From Campanula takesimana (taxonomy: Eukaryota; Streptophyta; Magnoliopsida; Asterales; Campanulaceae): a DNA stretch of 64,000 bases. The notes beneath the pieces were generated by a model. That model had not been told where the DNA came from. It saw only the letters and a list, made by a program, of their open reading frames with translations, and did not search any database. How positions within the stretch are numbered: the first letter of the stretch is position 1; every line of letters starts with the position of its first letter. This document shows positions 10,813 through 21,407 of the stretch, piece by piece. The DNA is taken from the NCBI GenBank assembly GCA_026119855.1, contig JAOWBW010001315.1:62001-126000 (forward strand), given 5' to 3'. The position numbers and the translations under genes were made by a program.

Positions 10813-11639
10813 TCTGTTGAACTTTGAATTTGTCGTTTGTGAGCCGGTGTGCCTTGAAACAATTTGTTTTTATTCAGTATTTGTATGCCTTGGCCCAGCA
10901 TCGCCTGGGGGCGTAAACACTGTTATTTTTGTCATTTAAGTATTTGTATGCCTTGGCCCAGCGTTAACTGGGGGGCGTAAACACTTGTCATTGTAGGGAT
11001 TTGTTCCTCGGTTTGAGGTGTTTAATTATCCCTTGTTTTCTTGACTGTTCCGTAGCCAAGTGTGTTGTCTCGTCGTTTGTTCATGTTACCTTATCTCGGC
11101 TTGAGATGTCCTAACACTGTCTGAAATGATGAGATATGTCACAGCCGGTTAAGGCTATGTTTAAAGGCCGTGGTCGTTCACCGTTTTGGGCCGTGACGAG
11201 CGGTAGATGCTCGGTTTGGTTAAATTTGAAAGAACTAGTTGTCAGAACTAGGCTCAAATCGTGCTGGGAGTCAGATGTGATGATCTTAACCCAGATTTGA
11301 GGGGACTAGTTGTCAGAACTAGGTTCAAACTGTTAAGAGTCGAGACGTTTTAGCCTTAACTCAAAAAGAGACCCTGCATGTCATGTATGCCGTGGTCGTG
11401 CTAGTTATTGAAACTAGGCTTTGAGTGATCAGGCGTAAGTGCTCAACTTTGGATGGAGATCTCGGCATTGTTTGGTAATGCCTGAGTCGTGCTCTAATAT
11501 TACGTATCAGGGATACAAACTCAATAATGTGAAAAAAGAAATTTCTATTAATGAGATAAACTATAGAAATATCTGAACTAGAAATAATTAAAAGACCAAA
11601 AATCTAGCTAGAAAGCTTTATAGATAGGGTGCCGAGGAG
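10813..11639. other. Ty3 non-coding region with two small repeat families
   Basis: Two copies of TATTTGTATGCCTTGGCCCA followed by a G-run and GCGTAAACACT lie near 10878 and 10942. Three copies of the perfect inverted repeat CTAGTT-N5-AACTAG lie at 11235, 11306 and 11401. No gene is seen. Confidence 0.6.
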
Positions 11640-12420
11640 TTACTGATAGTATTTCCTTAAGTTCTCCGAATGCCATGGGTGTTTCAGCTCTTTTCCTTCT
11701 AGAGTTTTGAGCATGTAGGTCCCTTCTCGGATGACGTGAGTAACAATATAGGGACCTTCCCAGTTCGGCAAGAGCTTGTTGTGTTGAGCCTTTCTATGTG
11801 TTGACTCGATCTTTCTGAGTACCCAGTCACCGACTTCAAAAACCCTCTTCTTTACTTTACTATCATGGTAAGCCTTGGTTCTCTGCTTGTAGTAAATCAT
11901 TCTGAGTTGAGCAGTCAGCCTTTTTGCCTCAACCAGGTCTAGGTCTTACAGTCGGTTATATTCATTGACGACCTCGTCGTAATTGGTTACACTAAAGGTA
12001 GGCAAAGCCATCGCGGCCGGTGCCATAGCTTCAGATCCATAAGTCAGTGCAAAGGGAGTCTCCCCAGTTGGCCCCCGAGTGGTTGTACGAACTGCCCATA
12101 GAGAAAGGAGGAGATCGTCCAGCCACTTTCCTTGGCTTCCTTCCAGACTCTTGGTTAGGGCTCTTAGTATCAACTTGTTTGTTGCCTCGGCTTGCCCATT
12201 ACCTTGGGGATGACTGACTGATGACTTTCTATGCTTCACTCCCAGCCTGTTTAATTCCTCGGTAAAAGTATCAGAAAACTGGAGCCCATTGTCGGTCACA
12301 ATAGAATGTGGGACACCGAACCGACACCATATATAGTCGTGAATGAAGTGGCATTCTCTTCTGTGATCTTTGCTAAGGGTTTAGCCTCCACCCACTTGGT
12401 GAAGTAGTCGACTCCCCACA
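11640..12420 (-). pseudogene. Ty3 integrase catalytic core and C-terminus (broken)
   Basis: The integrase core shows TDNGLQFSD (second catalytic Asp) and QGNGQAEATNK (catalytic Glu). The separate C-terminal segment (11640-11900) has PNWEGPYIV, the GPY/F module of Ty3 integrases, and ends in HSENLRKYYQ. The first catalytic Asp region is damaged: WGVD at about 12405 runs straight into YFTKWVEAKPL, whereas family members have about 20 residues between, ending in another VD. An in-frame deletion between two VD codon pairs would explain this. A frameshift follows near 12300, and the frame breaks again between 11900 and 11946. It cannot make active integrase. Confidence 0.85.
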
Positions 12421-13339
12421 TGTCGAACGGCCAGGTCAGTATAATAAGACTTTGTTCCACTGGTGGCACTCTGGGTAGGTCTGAGAAGTGTTGGCACTTG
12501 TCACACTTCTTCACGTAGGTGTGGGCATCTTCTCTTAGGTTCGGCCAGTAGTAGCCGAATGTGATCACCTTGTCGGTGAGAGTTCTGGCCCCCGGGTGTC
12601 CTCCGTAAACTCCCTCGTGTATCTCAGCCAATAATTTCTCTGTATCTTTGGGGGAGACACATCTTAGGAGGGTCCTGGAGAACGAACCCCGGTATAAAAT
12701 GTCGTTCCACACTATGTATCTGGCCGTCTTCTTCTTTATCATTTTGGCTGCCAACTCGTCCTCTGGTAGCTTTCCTTTCTCGATGTAGTCCTTGTAGTCT
12801 TCAATCCATTTTCTTTCTTCGTCATCAAGAATTAGGATCTCTAGTCTCTCATAAGCTGGTTGGTTGGCATAGATGATCAAGGGATTTGTTTCTTCTGACG
12901 TGGCCAATTTGGATAGTAAGTCAGCCTCCTGGTTATGTTCTCGTCCTACCTGCCTAATTTCCCAGAACTCCAAGTTTTTAGTCATATTAAGGACGAGGTC
13001 TCTGTACTTCGTCAGCATGTGATTCTCGGTGTTGTACTCACCTTTTACTTGGTTCACCACAAGTTGAGAGTCACTGTAGGCCACCAGTTTATTCGCGCCG
13101 AAGAACTTTGCTCTTTCTATCCCCAAGATCAAGGCCTCATATTCCGCCTGGTTGTTTGAGGCTGGGAATTTGAACATGATGAAGTCCCGGGCTACATGTT
13201 CACCGCCTGGGCTTGTTAAATAGACTCCAGCTCCACTCCTTCCTTGTGTCGTTGAGCCGTCTATGTACAAAACCCAACAATCATTTGGCAATTCCTTTAA
13301 CAGTTCTCTGTCCATGGGGAACTTCCTCTTCCTGGTCAT
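12421..13339 (-). pseudogene. Archaeal-type RNase H and integrase zinc domain of the Ty3 element
   Basis: The N-terminal half carries VLYIDGSTTQGRSGAG, NQAEYEALILGIERA and AYSDSQLVVNQVKGEY, the Asp, Glu and Asp signatures of archaeal-type RNase H. It is followed by the HHCC zinc domain of integrase: IHEGVYGGHPGARTL then KKCDKCQHF. This domain order identifies a Tat-lineage pol. The frame is intact from 13339 to about 12300 and is separated from the RT/RNase H frame by roughly 10 bp and a frame change. Confidence 0.9.
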
Positions 13340-13348
13340 CGGCGTATA

Positions 13349-14647
13349 TTAACTTGAGAACGCGGTCTCGACTAGGAAGTCTGCTAGAGGCTGTGCCAAG
13401 AGTGACTTTCTCAGCTTATAGGTGATATAAAACTCGGTCAATTCAATGGACCAGTTGAGTAGTCGGCCTGAGCTATCCATCTTGTGAAGTATCTTTCTGA
13501 GTTGTGCGTCGGTATAAACCGTGATGGGGTGAGCGGAGAAGTATGCACGTAGCTTTCTAGCGGCTATCACCAAGGCGTACGCTATCTTTTCGGCATTAAA
13601 GTACCGGGACTCGGTTTCTGATAATGCCTTGCTCACATAGTAAACCGGCCTCTGAACCCCGTTATCTTCTCGTACCAGCACGGCCACCATGGCTCTATCT
13701 ATTGCTGCAAGGAATACAGAGAGTGTTTCTCCTATAATTGGTCTGCTGAGTAGTGGAGGAGAACCTAAGTATTCTTTCGATTGTTGGAACGATGCCGAGC
13801 ACTCTGGGGACCAAGCGAAGTCCTTAGTTCCCTTCAAAGCTTTGAAGAACGGGAATGACTTTTCTGCTGACTTGGCGATAAACCTTCCCAGGGTGGCCAC
13901 CCTTCCATTCAACCTTTGAACCTCCTTAACACAGGTCGGCTCTTGCATGTCGACTAGGGCCTGGATCTTTTTCGGATTTGCCTCAATTCCTCGCTGTGAC
14001 ACCATGAAGCCGAGGAACTTGCCTGCTGTGACCCTGCAGACACATTTACTGGGGTTGAGCTTCATGTCATTAGCTTTCAAGTTTTTTATGGTCTCCGTCA
14101 AATTTGGGACGTGACTTCCTGACTTGGTCTTTATCACCATGTCTTCGATGTAGGCCTCCATGTTTCTGCCTATCTGAGATTTGAACACTTTGTTTACTAT
14201 CCTTTGGTAAGTTGCCCCAGCATTTTTTAGGCCGAAAAGCATCATTACGTAACAGTAGATACCACCTGCTGCTTGAAAGGCGGTTTTTTCAATGTCTTCC
14301 TCGTCCATCTTGACTTGGTGATAACCAGAATAGGCATCAAGAAAACTCAGAGTTTGGTGTCCAGCAATGGAATCCACCAGCTTGTCGATCCTTGGAAGGG
14401 GATAGCTATCTTTCGGGTAAGCCTTGTTGAGGTCTGTGAAGTCTACACACATCCTCCACTTACTATTCTGTTTCTTAACCATGACGACGTTAGCTAGCCA
14501 TTCGGGGTATGTCGCCTCTCGGATGATCCCGGCTTTCAACAACTTATCCACCTCGACCTCGATTGCTTTCTTTATCTGTGGAGAAGACCCTTCTCGCTTG
14601 TTTGATCGGCTTGAAAAACTTATCGACTTCCAATCTCTGAAGAGCAA
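13349..14647 (-). pseudogene. Ty3 reverse transcriptase and gypsy RNase H
   Basis: RT blocks in order: KWRMCVDFTDLNKAYPKDSY, LSFLDAYSGYHQVKM, MMLFGLKNAGATYQR, AYIEDMVIK, CKVCR-type SKCVCRVTAGKFLGFMVS, then a gypsy RNase H (AIDRAMVAVLVRED...VYTDAQLRKIL). The catalytic YxDD box reads YIED: the first Asp is Glu (codon GAA near 14140), which should remove polymerase activity. The start is frameshifted, since the conserved REF..EK..A stretch is garbled before IKKAIEVEVDKLLKAG. Confidence 0.9.
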
Positions 14648-14747
14648 TGGCTTCTTTGACCCCTACCATGTCTTCTACCCTCCATGCAAATACATCCAGA
14701 TTGTTTTTTAGCAGGTTAATAAGCTCCTCTCTTTCTTCTGGGGGGAG

Positions 14748-15691
14748 TTATCTCCCAATTTTTATCTTTTGCTCTGGGTAGTAGGGGTTGATGACGAACT
14801 CGTCTAACTGGTCAACCGACTTTAGCTCAGGGCCGTCTCTGAACTCCAAGGTTTCCATAATGATTTGTTTAACTTTATCCTTGTCTTCTCCCTCTAGGCT
14901 CAAATTCTCCATGTCCAGGAGCCTGTCTATCTTGGCTTCCACATGGGTAGGTATTACGGCCCTCGAGCTTGGGATGAGGGTGAGGGTCAAACCGTTGGGC
15001 TCGTCTGAAGCTATGTTCATTGAAATAGAGCCAAATCCATCTAACCCATAGGTCACCTCAGTCTTGGTCATGGTATCTTCATCATCTAATACCACCCATT
15101 CTTCAGGAACGTCTACAACTATCACGCTGATGTGGGGTGTTGACGTTGTGACCGTAGTCGACCTGGATACAGTGATGTTCCTTTCTGGGGTGTCGATCTC
15201 CATTTTGGTTTTTGCTTTTCTGGACTTCATTACGTGCTCCAATAAGTGTTTAGAGGCGTCGGGGACACAGCCTATGCCTGCCGGGGTTGAGAACTTCACC
15301 CTTTGGTGAGGGGGGAGGCAACCATTCCCAATTTTCCTTGGCTAGGAGAGCCCAAGATGGCGTGGTAGTCACTGGCCAAGTCCATAACTATAAATGTAAC
15401 TATGGCCGAGGCCCTGTAGGGGTACTTACCGACTTCTAGTAATAAGTCCACGGTCCCTGTTGCTTCGGCTTTATGGTTCGTGAACCCTTCTAATCTCCCG
15501 TTATACGGTGTCAGCATGCTGTCCGGAAGCTCCATCTCTTTGAAAGTCTTGTAGTAGAGCACGTCCTTGGCGGCCCCCGAGTCTATTAAGAGCCTATCTG
15601 ACTCGCAGTTGTCTATTATGCCCGTGATGACCAGCGGTTGCTCCCTCATCGCTCTGTTCCCGGCTAGCTCATTTGGAGATAAGCTGATCAC
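14748..15691 (-). pseudogene. Ty3 aspartic protease and linker to reverse transcriptase
   Basis: The protease half (15296-15691) has the active-site motif LLIDSGAAKDVLY and the closing motif SDYHAILGSPSQGKLGMVAS. The linker (14748-15299) begins MKFSTPAGIG, equivalent to the LKFPTP..G segment following protease in Tat elements, then a Ser/Thr-rich and acidic stretch. The two frames overlap by 4 bp, so one frameshift separates them. A second break at about 14700 separates the linker from RT. Confidence 0.8.
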
Positions 15692-15798
15692 TTCTTCCCC
15701 TTTGTGAATCTAAGGGGGGATGTGATAGACCTTACTCAGCTCATAGATATGTTCTTTTAGCTTGGTATTTGAAGGAATGTCTTCCCTTATTACTCCAA

Positions 15799-17695
15799 TT
15801 AGCTTTGCCCGGGGGGTCTATCTTCTAGGTCATCCTCTTTCTCGTCTTCCCTTGGACGCTTGTTGTCTTTCTTCGCTAAGTATTCATTTATCTTCCCTTG
15901 GTCGGCCCACATTTGTAGTATTTTCTTTAGGGCATAGCAATTGTCTGTCTCGTGCACGTTGTTCCTGTGGTAGGCACAGTATTTGCTTGTGTCCTTAGGG
16001 AATTTTGGGTTATCTTTAAGGGGTTTTGGATTAGGGAGATTCACCAGGTTCATTATCTCGGAGATCGGTCTTGTGAGGGGGGTGAAGAGCTCCGTCCCTC
16101 TCGTTCTATTCTTTCCCCGGTTTCCACCTCCGTTAATACCCTCAGCCGAGTCAGAAGTAGGTGGCTTACTTTCTCGTCCTCTCTCACGATCTCAGTCTCC
16201 TGACATTAATTTCTTTTTTTCTTCTGCAATGACTGTTGCATAAGCCACATGGTATAACTCTGACTTTGTGAGGGGTTCTCTCACTGACAACTCATAAGTG
16301 AGATCGTCTGATCTTTGCCCATTAGTAAAGCATACTATTATCTCCCTGTCAGTGAGTCGCTCTTCAATTGAGTCGGCTAGGTCTCTGAACCTATTATAGA
16401 AGCTCATCGTTGACTCGTTCTTCCCTTGAACCATGTTTGTTAGGTCTGACAACCTTTTGTTTCTTGCTCCTGCAGTTGCGAAATATTCAAAGAAACTTGA
16501 CTTCAATTTTGAGAAGGAATCAATGCTTCTTCTCTCTAGATCCATGAAACACGACCTGGCCGCTCCAGTCAATGTACTAGAAAAGGCCTTGCAAAGTACG
16601 TCTCCCTGGTTGGACACTAGTGCCATCATACCCTCAAAAGACTAAAGGTGATCTAAGGCATCAGAATTGCCAGAGTACTTGTCTAGGTGAGGGAGCTTCA
16701 ATTGAGGATTAGGTGGAGAATCCTTGATCCATTGAGAAAAAGGACGCATCACGTCATAGTCAGTCCTGGACTTTCTCTGTCCCTGATTCATCTCCACATT
16801 TTCCAGCCTCTCTTGTAAATCCATTATGACTTTCTCGCTTATTGCCGAGCTACGATGAGAGTTCCTGGATTTGTCTCGTCCCCTATCTCGGTTTCCCCCT
16901 GTGACTCGGCTTATCTCTGGATCAGCTAGAGGTCGGCGCGGTGGAGTGCGGTGAGGCGGTGTATGCTTTGGTGGGGCTTGACGTTGGTCTTCCCATCGCC
17001 GCCTTTCCCCTACAATCACTACACCAGGGGATTCAGATTCTTCCTCCCTTCTCTGGTTTATCTGATCTCTCAGATCTCTGACCCATCGTTAACTGGGCTA
17101 AGTCGGCCTACAAGTCGGCTCGAACGGGCAACTCGACTTCCCGGGGCTGCATCACACGGATTTTGACAACGCTTGTCATCAGCACGTGGAACTCCCTTAA
17201 GGTTACTTCTTCCCTCGCCTTCAGGAGCTTCTCTAGTATCAGAGGGATGGATAAAGGGTGCTAGGGAATGCTCAGGATCATATTCCAGAAGAGCCCTTTG
17301 GGCGTCAGCCAACTGCTGGAGGGTTGAGAGGTTTTGTAGCAGCAACACCTTTCGATCTATTGGTGATGGCCTAGATGGGTCGGCTTCGGTATTCTGAGGG
17401 CGTGAAGTTTTTCGCCTCCTCTGTCCATAGTGCTGGGTAACCTCAGGTGAGGCCCTCTGGAGCGTGTATGCATGTCGCCTCCTTGGGGTGGAGGTGGAGG
17501 TGGAGGAGGGAGCCCTTGATTCAAAACATTGTTGTTCGCCACGTTAGGTGGTGGCGGATTGAGATTAGCATCAGGCGTAACACTAACCTCCTGACCGTCG
17601 ACCCGAATTCCAGACATGAGGAAATTATGGTTATCCGAACAAAAAGTTCTCTGATCGTACGTTTCCCGGCAATGGAACCAAACTGGTGCTGCCAA
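15799..17695 (-). pseudogene. Ty3 gag with CxYH knuckle, frameshifted
   Basis: Four fragments make up the gag. 17357-17695: the likely start is MSGIRVDGQEVSVTPDANLN at about 17617, followed by a Pro-rich segment. 17070-17348: Leu/Gln-rich. 16642-17019: a basic Arg-rich segment then LPHLDKYSGNSDALDHL. 16192-16629: the core Retrotrans_gag-type region with LCKAFSSTLTGAARSCFMDL and SFEFA-type SSFFEYFATAG. 15799-16053: the knuckle CAYHRNNVHETDNCYALKK. At least three frame breaks and stops separate them. The order and motifs match Tat Gag proteins; it is not functional. Confidence 0.8.
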
Positions 17696-17712
17696 AAACG
17701 TACTGGATCAGC

Positions 17713-17815
17713 CATGTTAGAGAACTGTTCCATAGGCACGCGTGTACCTATCAATATCCGCTGCTGTGGCATTCTTCCAAATTACCAATGTTAGAGAACT
17801 GTTCCATAAGCCACT
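17713..17815. repeat. Direct repeat of about 25 bp at the Ty3/PMD junction
   Basis: ATGTTAGAGAACTGTTCCAT occurs at about 17714 and again at about 17788, 74 bp apart, exactly where Ty3 gag leader gives way to the PMD gene. It could be a footprint of the rearrangement that removed the Ty3 5' LTR. Confidence 0.6.
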
Positions 17816-18297
17816 TGATCATAAACATCCCAGTCTTCAAGTTCGGGGGGACCAAGTCTGACACCTAACAACTCAAAACACAAATCAGCCCACTCGGCGT
17901 CTGTCATATATGGCTGAAGGCCCGTGACAAGCAATCCATCTATCGGCAAACCTGTCAATACACCCACATCCTGCAACGTAATCGTCATCTCACCAACAGG
18001 TAGATGGAAAGTGTGGGTCTCTGTGCGCCACCGCTCGACCAACGCCTCAAATAAAGCACAATCATATTTCTTCATCTCCCCCATCCTGTACACTCCGTAA
18101 AACCCCGCAACTCGTAATCTGTTCACAACCCTTTCATCTAAATTTGTCGGGGGCTTTGGACCATGTCGAAAGGAGATACTACAAACCTCTTCACCAGCCC
18201 ATAGCTGAGAAGATCTATGGGAACCCTGTAAATTCAGCACGGTGCGGTCCAAAGGACCTGGATCTACAAACGGCTCATCTCCATCCATCTGTAACAA
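17791..18297 (-). pseudogene. Plant mobile domain (PMD) gene, N-terminal fragment
   Basis: 168 codons starting MLQMDGDEPFVDPGPLD at 18297. PMD signatures are clear: AGFYGVYRMGEMKKYDCALF, ALVERWRTETHTFHLPVGEM and TITLQDVGVLTGLPIDGLL, then WADLCFELLGVRLG. PMD (also called the aminotransferase-like domain) is transposon-associated in plants, with relatives in MAIN/MAIL1 and the PP7 long form. The frame ends artificially at DWDVYDQVAYGTVL, where the rest of the domain should continue (compare the copy at 25869-26645), so it was cut by the neighbouring rearrangement. A MULE-type terminal repeat at about 19257-19341 lies upstream of its start. Confidence 0.8.
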
Positions 18298-19341
18298 TCA
18301 AGAACCCACAATTATATAAAAGGATTAATAATATACTCCTTACGTCCTAAAAAGTTCATTCAACTAACAAAGAAAAAAAAAGCAATTTAGCCGTTGATTA
18401 TCAAATACGAAAAATAATATACTCCCTCCGTCCTAAAAAGTTCATTCAAACTAACAACGAAAAAAGAATGATTAACTTTTTGGGACGGATGGAGTGTTTA
18501 TTTGAAAGCAAAAATACAAACAAAAATCATCAAAATCCCCAATTTATTTTTCGGGACGGATGGAGTATTTATTGGAACATGTATACTCCTCCGTCCAAAA
18601 ATAATTTTCATACTTTGAAAGCAAAAATACAAACAAAAAACATCAAAATCCCCAAATTCAATTCAAACCTAAATTATAAACTTTGATATCAAATCTGCAA
18701 ATAACACACATTCACATAATTCTACAAAAATCAAATCATAAACGCTACTAGAGTCCATAACCAGTCGACAGTCACCCACAAAATTGAACCAAGATTCGCA
18801 AACTCCTAACCCTAAATTCAATATGATAGATATTTTGCAAAAAATAAAGAAAAACTTACATTTTGAATTAGGAAAGGAGAGATGCAGCTTCGAATTGAGA
18901 AACCCCCTCACAATCGAACCAAGTAACGACGTCAATCGCCCAGAAATCGTCCCCTTCGTCGCCCTTTCGCCCGCTTACTGTGTTTGAGAATGAGAATGAA
19001 TTGTTCTTTCGCACAGTCTCAGTGTAATCAACCTAATTCGCTTCTACAAAGAGCGTATTCATTTAAAGCAATACGCTTTTGCAAAAAGCGTATTCTATTA
19101 AAGTAATTAGCTTTCTGAAAAAGCGATTTATATTAGGGTTATTAGCGTTAATTACCTCCATTGATGATTAATGGGCCTAATTAGGTCAAAGCCTAATTCG
19201 CTTATTCGAGAAGCGTATTACCCTAATTCGCTTTTTGCACAAGCGTATTACCTCAAACTTAGTCATTTTGGTACATACTTTGAAAAAGTTGTCACTTTGG
19301 TAAATACTTAGAAAAAAGGAATTATTTGAGAAAAAAAAATC
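18298..19341 (-). mobile_element. 5' flank and terminal inverted repeat of a PMD-carrying MULE remnant
   Basis: The stretch upstream of the PMD start is AT-rich and ends (about 19257-19341) in a sequence clearly related to the right terminus of the intact MULE at 27664: shared TCATTTTGGTA, AGGAATTATTTG and a terminal run of A before TC. Just inside lie several inverted words built on TTCGC and GCGTATTA (about 19030-19250), the counterpart of the AAGTCGGCA palindromes in the other MULE. The opposite end is lost. MULE fragments and small Stowaway-like ends are mixed in at 18331-18620. Confidence 0.65.
18331..18620. repeat. Cluster of Stowaway-like MITE termini
   Basis: Several CTCCCTCCGTCC-type ends in both orientations. 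The clearest is 18421-18495, a 75-bp unit with inverted ends (ACTCCCTCCGTCCTAAAAAG and CTTTTTGGGACGGATGGAGT). Others at about 18331, 18555 and 18588 are single ends. An orphan right end (GGGACGGAGGGAGTA) lies at about 19411-19425. Confidence 0.6.
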
Positions 19342-19429
19342 TAAAATCAACCTAACCTTATTGCTCAAAGTTCTTTCGCAATAAGAGCGAAAAAAATATG
19401 AAGATCATTTTGGGACGGAGGGAGTATAC

Positions 19430-20364
19430 AATTGTTAAGCATCTTCAAACTTCATACTTTAAAATTGAACACATATATAATATAAAAGCAAGTTTTTGAG
19501 CCATATTATTAATATGTATAAAAAACAATTATGTTTTACCTAATGGACGAGTTTGCAATTTACTAGGGGCCAAAATTTTCTAATACGGAGATGCCATTAG
19601 TGTAATTTACTAGGGGCCAAAATTTTCTAATACGGAGATGCCATTAGTGTGAGGTCTATCACGATGCTACCGTAATGTTCCATCCATCTTGTGATAAATT
19701 TAATCTAGTCTGTACCCGCGCCCAACACAAATTTGAAATTACAAACCAATCTTAACAAAAAATTTGTCTGGAAGGGGGGAGGGTTGTAATATTTGGCTTG
19801 TTATTGTCAAATGTGGAAAAAAAAAATAGACAAATGGAATTTTTGTTGTACAAATAAGTTAAATGGTTTTAAGACTACTTTGTTTTATAGAGTATGTCTT
19901 CGTCAATGAAGACTTGCAAATTTCTACAAACCCAAAAGTCACGTATGAGAAAATGGAATGCATTTTGTGTCTACACTAGTAAAATTTCTACAATGGTCAA
20001 ATTTTACCCCTCATTGCCTTAACTAAGGACATCGTTGAAAAAGAAAAAAAAAAAAAAAAAAAGAACCAAGCACCACCCATGAAAATCTGAATACCATTTA
20101 ACCCCACAAAAGATTAACAAGAAATGAAAAGGACATGTTAATGTTTTGGTCACTGAACTATTGTTCAATTTCTAATGTAGTTAATTTTTTTAGTGTTTTT
20201 AATTTACCTCTCATTAAACATTTTTACTATTTTCAATGTCATCAATCCGTCCAACAAATTGTCAAAAACCTAATAGAAGTAATTTGACTTCACGTGACTA
20301 ACTTGAAGTAAGTCTTTGAATGTTATGTTACCTTTTGCTTATGTTTTGCTTATGTGTGTGCCGA
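19430..20364. repeat. Locus copy A, distal part of the receptor-kinase upstream region
   Basis: Non-coding. It aligns by eye with 38270-39010 (copy B), 61141-61800 (copy C) and parts of 28318-29480 (copy D): landmarks are CCGCGCCCAACACAAATT, GTCTGGAAG..GGGAGGGTTGTAATATTTGGC, ATAGAGTATGTCTTCGTCAA and CCCCACAAAAGATTAACAAG. A 46-bp direct duplication (TACTAGGGGCCAAAATTTTC...) lies at about 19560-19652. Confidence 0.8.
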
Positions 20365-21053
20365 CTATCAATTGGAGATGGGCGTAAGGGTAACCCGGCC
20401 CGGCCCTTGTTTGATCTAACCCGCGGGTAAACGGGCTTAAGCCCGTCCATGATGCATGAGCCCGCGGGCAAAACCCGGTCCGGCCCTTCTATAATTCCTT
20501 ATGTCCGCCCCGCCCTTAAACCCTTAAGTTTTATCCAACGGGTTTTATTTTTATGTTTCTTTTTGTAATTTGAGAAAATATAAAAAATACAAAAAAATAT
20601 TTAAAAAAATATTAAAGACATTACAATTAAATTTATAATTTAGTAAAAATATAAACAACGTAATAATATTAGTATATTGTCAAAGCAAATTAAAATAGTG
20701 AAATAAGTTTAGAATTTCAATGAATAAAATTGTTAAAATATTAAACATACTCCATTTAATGAATAAAATTATTAAAACATTATATATACTCCATTTTAAT
20801 AGTGAAATAAGGGTATTTTTGGGTAAAAATTCAAAAAAAAAAAAAGTTTTTAGGCGGGCCAAACAGGTTTTCAAACCCGCGGGTTAAGCCCGACCCGTTT
20901 ACAAATAGTGAGGTCCAGCCCGTCCGCTTAATACACAGGTTAATGGCAGGGTTTTGTCCGCGGGCTCACGGGTACGGGCTGGTGGGCTACGGGTTGGTGG
21001 GCCTACGGGCCGTCCGCGGGTTTAAGCCCGAAGTGCCCATCTCCACTATCAAT
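20365..21053. mobile_element. hAT-type MITE with 8-bp target duplication CTATCAAT
   Basis: The element proper is 20373-21045 (673 bp), flanked by CTATCAAT at 20365-20372 and 21046-21053. Its termini are inverted (TGGAGATGGGC... and ...GCCCATCTCCA) with GC-rich arms full of CCCGCGGG and GGGCTTAAGCCC words and an AT-rich middle. The empty site is seen twice in the window (GACTATCAATCACAGAAA near 29458 and GACTATCAATTTTAAAAA near 61793), confirming the insertion to the base. No coding capacity; transposed in trans by a hAT transposase. Confidence 0.92.
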
Positions 21054-21162
21054 CCTAGAAAATAAAAATAGGTGAAACAAAAATATGATGAATAATAGTT
21101 AACAAGTTTTTTTTTCTTACAATTTTATTTACATACTCTTTGTTTTTTTCGAATGAATTTAC

Positions 21163-21407
21163 TGATAAACAATACACATCTCACACTCACGAAACCCCAG
21201 CTTGCCCACCAAGCTAGGACTGCCGGCAGCTTCTCTCCTCTCCAAGTACTTACCTATTTTACTTGGGTTTTAATTTTAGTCTTAGATTACAATACAAAGT
21301 CTTTTTATTAACTCATTTGTATAAATAGGGGAATTGTACCATCGTTATCAGAGTATCAAGAACTCAATACAATTCATATGGCTTTTACACAAACTATCTC
21401 AAATCTC
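21163..21407 (+). repeat. 5' LTR of copia A (3' end deleted)
   Basis: Starts TGATAAACAATACACATC. It ends in CTCAAATCTC, where the 3' LTR continues with TAATATCTTTCA, so the deletion removed the LTR end, primer-binding site, gag, protease and integrase core together. Confidence 0.9.

Larger units (their letters stand above)
10599..17690 (-). mobile_element. Decayed Tat-type Ty3 retrotransposon, minus strand, interrupted by the gag-only element
   Basis: Reading the minus strand from high to low coordinates gives gag, a CxYH knuckle, protease, reverse transcriptase, RNase H, a second archaeal-type RNase H and integrase. The extra RNase H next to integrase is diagnostic for the Tat branch (established knowledge). 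All modules carry frameshifts or stops. The 3' LTR side is off-window to the left because the gag-only element inserted at 10598/10599. On the right the 5' LTR is not recognisable; a sequence resembling the usual Tat leader (GGTTCCATTGCCGGGAAACG, minus strand, near 17660-17680) marks the likely start of the interior, and PMD-related sequence begins about 100 bp further on. Confidence 0.85.

Noticed and set aside
17521..17772. Minus-strand 83-codon frame at the Ty3/PMD junction
   Set aside because: Frame-shifted shadow of the gag leader and junction duplication; no continuous homology.
18588..19425. Single large Stowaway element from 18588 to 19425
   Set aside because: The ends match, but both belong to a common MITE family and a MULE terminus lies between them, with the MULE gene outside; independent fragments are more likely.
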